From: F23-B02 sp963650165
GTDB taxonomy: Bacteria; Bacillota; Clostridia; Oscillospirales; Oscillospiraceae
Length of the DNA stretch: 64,000 nucleotides
Direction of reading: 5' to 3'
Assembly (NCBI GenBank): GCA_963650165.1
Contig: CAVJKX010000010.1
Coordinates: 1-64,000 of the forward strand
Position numbers and translations under genes: made by a program
The notes under the pieces: generated by a model
The model's database searches: none
Told to the model about the DNA's origin: nothing
Seen by the model: the letters and a program-made list of their open reading frames with translations, nothing else
Part shown: piece after piece, positions 58,825 to 64,000 of the stretch
Numbering within the stretch: the stretch's first letter is position 1
Layout: every line of letters begins with the position of its first letter

Positions 58825-60186
58825 CTAACTAACTTTACAAATAGTATTTTTACTGACACTTTCATATTTTTCGCACAGCAAGCTTGCAGCCTCTCTTTTT
58901 GTGGAAACACTTTCTAAAAGTCTCAGCAACGGCAGAGCAGCATTCAACTCATGCATAACTGAGCAATAGCTTTTAACTTTGGATTTCAACTTATTGGAGA
59001 GATTTGCTTTGCTTATCGAGTATTCTGCTTTATAGCTCCCAATCTGAATGCTAACGTCTGAATAGGCATATGTATCGGTTCGAGATTCACTTTTGGGATT
59101 ATATGAATATCTCAAATCCGGGCCGCCGCTTTTTCTTTCATGCAGCCAGTTTGTTTTTGTATAACCTTCTGATACTAAAACAGAATCTCTTGCAATAACA
59201 GGATCCGTGTAGGACCAGGCACTTCCGTTATTTCTTCGCATATAAATGCTTTTTTTTCGATTACTCACCGTTATGATTAATGCCATCGGCTCAAAAGCAG
59301 TTAAAAAAGTATTTGCTTTATCATAAGCAAGGATGGCATCCGGGAGAAGGAAAAATTTGTAAGCGCCGTAATCAAGTTCGATGGGAGCCTGTTCGGATGC
59401 AAAAAGGTCTCCGGGAATACTTGATTTTAGTTTAATAAACGAAGCAATGGCGACTCCGCTCTTACTTATCGATTTTTCACTTGAGTAAATTTCTGCAAGT
59501 GCATCAGAGAGCTTATTAAAGGCGTTTTTTTCTTTTGGCAGAAAAACCACTTGAATTTTCTTCAGTTCTTTAGAAATAGCAGCATAATCATTTTTCTTCT
59601 GTTGAAGAGTATTTTCTTTAATTTTTATGTATTTAAGTCTTTCTTCGCTTGTACCGCATCCCGGACATGCAAGAATGCCATCAATCTCTTCTTTGATAAG
59701 CGCCATTTTCTTGGCGCAGTCTCTTCTCCTGGAGATTGCTCTATTGACATTCTTCAACACTTCTATGCATTGATAGGTCTCCATTTCCTTTTGCAGCGGA
59801 TCTACCGCTGCGGCAACCGTAGGTACGTTGGGAACACGGTATTTTGACTTCAGCTGATTGAGTTTACTACTGTCTTCATTTACTACTGACGGTGTATTTG
59901 GGGGCTCAAATGGGTGTGAATTTCTTGTACCCGGTGTCTGCGGCATAGACTGTTTATCCAACACTTGTGAGGGATTGCTGTTCGACGGTCTGTCAACTGC
60001 AGCTTTAATAATTGCACCGATGATAAATATGTCTGCCGCTACTGTAAATGCATATAAAAGAGGTGTCTCGTCGAATGAGCCGTCAAAGAATACAATGTTC
60101 AAGCCAAGCAGCAGCATTCCTATTATCCACGTTAAGCAGCCACCACCGCCACTACTGTTACTGCTGTAATTACTCGCCATACTCAC
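58825..60186 (-). CDS. Membrane protein with coiled coil, unknown function
   Basis: This 453-residue protein starts with a Ser/Gly-rich segment and two membrane helices (about 16-65). A Pro/Asn-rich linker follows, then a coiled-coil region containing ACPGCGTSEE and a soluble C-terminal domain of mixed strands. I recognise no family. Start is GTG 60186 or ATG 60180. It overlaps the end of the kinase gene by 17 bases, so it is likely the membrane partner of the kinase. Confidence 0.65.
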   Translation of the reverse strand: MSMASNYSSNSSGGGGCLTWIIGMLLLGLNIVFFDGSFDETPLLYAFTVAADIFIIGAIIKAAVDRPSNSNPSQVLDKQSMPQTPGTRNSHPFEPPNTPSVVNEDSSKLNQLKSKYRVPNVPTVAAAVDPLQKEMETYQCIEVLKNVNRAISRRRDCAKKMALIKEEIDGILACPGCGTSEERLKYIKIKENTLQQKKNDYAAISKELKKIQVVFLPKEKNAFNKLSDALAEIYSSEKSISKSGVAIASFIKLKSSIPGDLFASEQAPIELDYGAYKFFLLPDAILAYDKANTFLTAFEPMALIITVSNRKKSIYMRRNNGSAWSYTDPVIARDSVLVSEGYTKTNWLHERKSGGPDLRYSYNPKSESRTDTYAYSDVSIQIGSYKAEYSISKANLSNKLKSKVKSYCSVMHELNAALPLLRLLESVSTKREAASLLCEKYESVSKNTICKVS

Positions 60187-61864
60187 TCATTCTCCATTTT
60201 TGTAATTCTTCATGCTTTCCGAGAGTAATAAGCCACGCTTCAAATTGCTCAGACAATGTTCCTGTTCTGTCTATGATTTGATTACAAAGCCTTTCAAACG
60301 CTGATTCAGATAAAGAAAGAAGACCATACAGCATCTGAACCAATTCATCGACCGAACTATACAATTTTCCATCCAGCAAATATGTTCTCTGTCCTGACAG
60401 CATATATCCAGTCAAGTAATAGGAAAGTTCTTTTTCGTGTTCATCGGAATGATGGTTGATAAAACGTTCTTCTAGACTGCGAGCCGCATTGATCATTTGT
60501 TCGTTTTTTTCACCTTTTATTGTGATATATTCCGAAATAACTTTTCGAGACAGTATCTCATCATATAGTCCGTAATTGCTCCTGTTATTACTTCTTAAGT
60601 GCTCCAAGATACTACTTCCGAGTTCAGGAAGACTTTCAAAGTGACTGTCCCTCCAATAGAATGTACGCATTGTAGGGCAAAGTTTATAGATAGTTTGGAA
60701 GAATAAGAAGTCGGCATTGCCTCCATTTGCTTGTGCGTCTTCTGCATCCATGCAAATGGAGGCTTTTTCAGGATCAACGCTCTTGAAAAAACCTGAGAGT
60801 ATTCCTCGGAACAGTTGCTTCTTCCCTTCATTCCAGTTCGTCGCCAACGCATCCGCCAAAGCAATCATATTCGTATATTTCTGACGCATGAAAGTGTAGG
60901 TTGGGATTTGATTTGCTGCAGATGCAACAACTTCGCCTGGGATTTGCTGATATTTCCCATCGCACCAGTTTACAACTTCTTCGTAGGTCCAACGGCGATT
61001 AGGATTAGATTTATTCTTTCTGTACGTAATATCATTGTAAGTCAATCCGGCAATCAAGTTGCAGAGTTCTGCCGGCATTGTGCTCGGAAACGGAATCCGC
61101 TGGATCGAAACATATTGCTCAATCTCTTCGGAATTCATATTGCTATAAGGAGTGCGTCCGCAGAACAACTCATATAATGTAATGCCGAGAGAATAATAAT
61201 CTGATTCTTCCAGGAAGAGATTTCTGAATGTCTCTGATGCTGAATATTCCGGAGTCATACCTGTTTTTGTTACGATAACCGTATTTGATTCACCTTTAAC
61301 CGAACTGATGCCAAAGTCGATTATCACGACATCCTCTCCATTATCGCAAAGCATAATGTTTGAGGGTTTTAAGTCTTTATGAATAATTCCATTTTCATGA
61401 AGTACATGTAATCCTTCATTAAGGCTCGGGATAATTCGCTGTTTCAGCTCATCAAATGAAAAGATTCGGCCTTGAAGACTTCCTTGTTTGTAAAATGGTA
61501 TGATTTCAAAGGGAAGGCCATTATAAGTGCCCGTATCAAAAAGCTTTGCAACATAAGGGGAGGAAATATTTTTCAAAGCATTTGTGACATCCTCTTTAAT
61601 TGCTACATCTCTGCGGTAAAGTTTAGCTACATACTTTTTCCCATCGAACTCACAAAGGAAGAGGGAGGCCTCTCCACTCATAATGTTCAGTTCGCTTATA
61701 ACTTTATATTTGTCACACAAATTTGTCCCTACCGGGACTTGACTCAAGTTATATAACGCACTGTTAACAATAGTATTGGAGGATAATTCGCCATTTACGG
61801 CAGCATTATTAATTTGGGTTGCAGACGTAATAACATCTCCATTAATCATTGTTTCGTTTCCCAT
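60170..61864 (-). CDS. Hanks-type serine/threonine protein kinase
   Basis: This is a 564-residue protein. The kinase domain spans about residues 50-320, with catalytic Lys81 (YVAKLY), HKDLKPSN (162-169, Asp164), DFG at 183-185 and an activation segment ending in PEYSASE. The glycine loop is atypical (MSGEASLF). No transmembrane segment is seen. A helical C-terminal half (330-564) may dock substrates. It is the first gene of the operon, with GAAGGGG before the ATG. Its likely reader and eraser, the FHA and PP2C proteins, are encoded downstream. Confidence 0.93.
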   Translation of the reverse strand: MGNETMINGDVITSATQINNAAVNGELSSNTIVNSALYNLSQVPVGTNLCDKYKVISELNIMSGEASLFLCEFDGKKYVAKLYRRDVAIKEDVTNALKNISSPYVAKLFDTGTYNGLPFEIIPFYKQGSLQGRIFSFDELKQRIIPSLNEGLHVLHENGIIHKDLKPSNIMLCDNGEDVVIIDFGISSVKGESNTVIVTKTGMTPEYSASETFRNLFLEESDYYSLGITLYELFCGRTPYSNMNSEEIEQYVSIQRIPFPSTMPAELCNLIAGLTYNDITYRKNKSNPNRRWTYEEVVNWCDGKYQQIPGEVVASAANQIPTYTFMRQKYTNMIALADALATNWNEGKKQLFRGILSGFFKSVDPEKASICMDAEDAQANGGNADFLFFQTIYKLCPTMRTFYWRDSHFESLPELGSSILEHLRSNNRSNYGLYDEILSRKVISEYITIKGEKNEQMINAARSLEERFINHHSDEHEKELSYYLTGYMLSGQRTYLLDGKLYSSVDELVQMLYGLLSLSESAFERLCNQIIDRTGTLSEQFEAWLITLGKHEELQKWRMSEYGE

Positions 61865-62345
61865 TAAAATTTCAATCCCCTTCTATAGCTTCCCAAATTA
61901 GCATACATCGCAATGAAATATTTTGTATAGGTTTGTATAAGTGAAGTATTTCTTCCATTGAAGCAAGCCTACTATTTTTGAGTTTGTCATAACGTACGAG
62001 CTGAGCCAAGCTGCTTATGTCAGTTTTCTCTTTAATTATATTTTTCGTCAGCTACTTCCGCTATCAAATTGGGATGTGGTTGCAAATATACAATTACATA
62101 ATACAAATAATTATAGCGCGTATCATTTGTCTTTTCAAGACATTACGGCAATTCCTTCTGATAAAGCTCCTATATTGCCGTCTGCGACGATAAATACAAA
62201 AAGTTCTGCACCCTGTTAACCACTCCACAAAGGTGCTGAAGCCATACTATGGCCAATACAAATAAAGTTTTTTCATATTTCCCGGGATAACGAGGCTGCT
62301 CAGTACCGCGGTCATTCACGCCATTATGAGCGAGGAGAAAACTTA
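61865..62345. other. Upstream region of the hxs operon with direct-repeat operator
   Basis: This AT-rich spacer of 480 bases carries no clear gene. On the plus strand TTTGTATA occurs at 61922-61929 and 61932-61939, 10 bases apart, 58 to 75 bases upstream of the kinase ATG. Winged-helix OmpR-type regulators often bind such phased repeats, and a GAF/winged-helix gene lies just beyond. No confident -10/-35 pair is assigned. Confidence 0.4.
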
Positions 62346-63332
62346 TCAGCGGGATACGATCAAGTTTACGACGGAGCGCATATCTGTCACGACCCGCAGC
62401 TTGGGATTTCTCCGATATCCACCGCCCTCACGAATAATCAACCGCTCTGTTTGGCCGGAGTGTTTCATAAACACATTGGAAAACCGATAGATAATGCTGC
62501 GTATTGAATTTGTGTTGCCATCAAAAATCTCATCCGGATACATCTGTTCATATATCTCCCGAGGGGAGTGAGCACGCTCCGGCTTTAACAACAAATATGC
62601 AATAATCTGCGTCATCTTTGGCCCGTTGATCATCTGCTCCGTCAGCGTACCGCCGGGAGTGACGATTTCCAGATCACCGAAGAGTTTAATATAAACATCG
62701 TAGGATGACTCCATCCGGTTCATTTCTTCAATAATCGCTTCGCGCTCAATGCAATGCTGCTGTGCCAGTGCGCGATGCAGAACATAACCGAAAACAAACA
62801 GAGCCTCCGGGTGCTTCAAATATCTGATGGGATTACGTATGACGAGAAATCCTGTGGGATTTGGAGAAAATGGAGATGCGATGACGGCATTAACGTCCAA
62901 ACGACGATACAATGCATATTCATCCGGATTAGATACTTCAAGATCAGCTATATCAGGCAAAACAATGGGTGTTGCATCCTTGACAGATTTTATCCATCTT
63001 GGAATCGGCTCAGCGTCCTCCAAGCCATTTAGACGCTCCTTCATCTTGTCAACAGTACCCTCTGCATACGTCCAATGAAGTGGCCGCCATATGCGGGTAT
63101 CTATATCAATGTCCATAATGCCGGCCCAGTCTCCGCCATAGAAATCACACACGGCTTTCAATGTTGTAGTCATGATTTCTTCCGGATCATCTGTTTCATG
63201 GAGCGTGTGTTCAAGCTTTGTCTCTACCAGCTCCCGCTCCACGCAGTATCGCAGGAATTCGTCATCGTATTTTGCCAGATCGTCCGGCAAACGTCGCAAG
63301 TGCTTACCGAATTGTCCAAAAATACCTGTCAT
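62346..63332 (-). CDS. GAF-domain transcriptional regulator with OmpR-type winged helix
   Basis: The 328-residue protein has a GAF-like sensor domain (about 35-210, with CDFYGGDWAGIMDIDI) and a C-terminal OmpR/SARP-type winged-helix domain (about 225-310, with YIKLFGDLEIVTPGG, SPREIYEQMYP and IREGGGYR). ATG 63332 has AAAGGAG nine bases upstream. It is a plausible regulator of the hxs operon, on the same strand and about 480 bases upstream. Its ligand is unknown. Confidence 0.78.
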   Translation of the reverse strand: MTGIFGQFGKHLRRLPDDLAKYDDEFLRYCVERELVETKLEHTLHETDDPEEIMTTTLKAVCDFYGGDWAGIMDIDIDTRIWRPLHWTYAEGTVDKMKERLNGLEDAEPIPRWIKSVKDATPIVLPDIADLEVSNPDEYALYRRLDVNAVIASPFSPNPTGFLVIRNPIRYLKHPEALFVFGYVLHRALAQQHCIEREAIIEEMNRMESSYDVYIKLFGDLEIVTPGGTLTEQMINGPKMTQIIAYLLLKPERAHSPREIYEQMYPDEIFDGNTNSIRSIIYRFSNVFMKHSGQTERLIIREGGGYRRNPKLRVVTDMRSVVNLIVSR

Positions 63333-63380
63333 AGCCCTCAACTCCTTTCAGTGATTGGCAGTAGTAGGGGATAATACAAA

Positions 63381-63425
63381 AACAGCGCAAACCGCCTGTG
63401 TCTCCACTGGTAGTCTGCGCTGCAA
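63381..63425 (-). terminator. Terminator of the XRE regulator gene
   Basis: On the minus strand CAGCGCA / TGCGCTG enclose a 26-base loop and are followed by TTTTTGT, 30 to 70 bases past the XRE stop. Confidence 0.55.
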
Positions 63426-63454
63426 CATCTCTTCATCAGCATTCTTTATTGCTG

Positions 63455-63730
63455 TCAGGTATTCGGTTTTAGTAAGCTCTCAAGCTGCGTCGGAGCATTA
63501 AGTAACTCTGATGGAGCGATTCCCAATGCGTCCGCAATGTTGTAAAATACCTCCAATGAGAAAGACTTTGCTAATCCTGGAGCTTCAATTGAGCTGATAA
63601 GAGACCGGCTGACTGACGCACGTTCTGCCAGCTGCTCTTGGGACAGGCCACGACATCTTCTAAGCGTGGAAATGGTTATTCCAAGTTGAATGAGTCTGTC
63701 ACGGTTCTTTAGGCTCATTTCTTTTTCCAC
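63455..63730 (-). CDS. XRE-family HTH regulator
   Basis: This 91-residue protein is one XRE/Cro-type HTH domain: ISTLRRCRGLSQEQLAERASVS, then SLISSIEAPG and IADALGIAPSELL. No extra domain is present. Start is GTG 63730 or ATG 63718, both with purine-rich sites. It lies upstream of the GAF regulator on the same strand but is separated by a probable terminator. Single-HTH proteins of this size often control mobile or accessory islands. Confidence 0.85.
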   Translation of the reverse strand: MEKEMSLKNRDRLIQLGITISTLRRCRGLSQEQLAERASVSRSLISSIEAPGLAKSFSLEVFYNIADALGIAPSELLNAPTQLESLLKPNT

Positions 63731-64000
63731 ATGCCAGCACCTGCCTTTCCTTTAGTATGGTTATATTTTACCGAAAAGCAGCTCGTTTCTCCGTACGCGC
63801 ATAAAAGCGTGTGCTCACAAATACAGACATAGTATTCGGCGAATGCACTTTTTTTATTTATTTCCGACATTTTTATATTCTCCCGATGTTTTGCGCACTA
63901 TTTTTATCAGTGATGCAAAACACGGCGGAGAACGGCAGGGAAATATTCTGCCGCAGGTTGCCGACTTGAAAAACTTGCGGAAATAACGCGCACAAAAAGA
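63731..64000. other. Noncoding right edge
   Basis: These 270 bases hold no supported gene. The region upstream of the XRE gene is AT-rich around 63840-63900 and probably contains its promoter, but no confident elements are seen. Confidence 0.3.

Noticed and set aside
45217..61864. Type VI or type VII secretion locus
   Set aside because: Kinase, FHA and Clp-like genes suggested it, but no TssB/C, VgrG, EssC or WXG100 proteins are present.
44502..64000. Prophage or conjugative element
   Set aside because: No integrase, terminase, capsid, relaxase or mating-pair genes were seen; only an IS remnant is present.

Overview
The window looks like chromosome from a spore-forming member of the Clostridia, most likely Oscillospiraceae or a close relative. 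The reasons are a sporulation sigma-K gene, a SAM-I riboswitch on metK, a pyrR-uraA attenuator, an RsgI-like anti-sigma factor, Etf-coupled lactate metabolism and a fairly GC-rich core. This assignment comes from gene content only.

Positions 1-44,500 are GC-rich core genome. At the left edge is the 5' half of sigK. It breaks off at the Ile-Glu-Asn codons, close to where skin elements split this gene in other sporulators, so positions 1 to about 96 are probably one end of such an element. Next come a multi-domain Fe-S/FAD oxidoreductase, a CsoR-type metal sensor and tRNA-Thr. A leftward coupled operon follows: uvrB, polA, a zincin/LMW-phosphatase fusion, rimI and tsaD, with radC just beyond. 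Then come a secreted protein and a leftward phosphorelay operon (response regulator, HPt, methyltransferase-like membrane protein, GH3 adenylase-like protein, hybrid histidine kinase, O-antigen-ligase-like protein). After these lie a solute-binding protein with hypB, an ECF sigma/RsgI-like pair, cdsA with a lipid kinase, a YihY protein, a MATE exporter, tRNA-Gln, uraA and pyrR, a nitrilase, a DUF1643 protein, metK, aroF, an Etf-linked lactate/glycolate dehydrogenase operon, and an ABC exporter pair with a DUF454 protein.

At about 44,500 composition drops sharply to AT-rich, next to decayed coding sequence and an IS200/IS605 transposase remnant. From 61,864 down to 45,217 there is one uninterrupted leftward run of 18 genes with gaps of no more than about 20 bp and many stop/start overlaps. 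It contains a complete His-Xaa-Ser (Hxs) system: the repeat peptide HxsA, the radical SAM proteins HxsB and HxsC, HxsD and a second HxsD-like protein. In the same run are a Hanks-type kinase, a PP2C phosphatase, a zinc-ribbon FHA protein, a ClpB-like AAA+ protein, a third activase-type radical SAM protein, an A24 prepilin-peptidase-like protein, a MORN-repeat protein and several membrane or coiled-coil proteins. My reading, by inference, is an envelope-located peptide maturation and export system controlled by reversible phosphorylation. A GAF/winged-helix regulator and an XRE regulator lie upstream. The operon is the most interesting content of the window.
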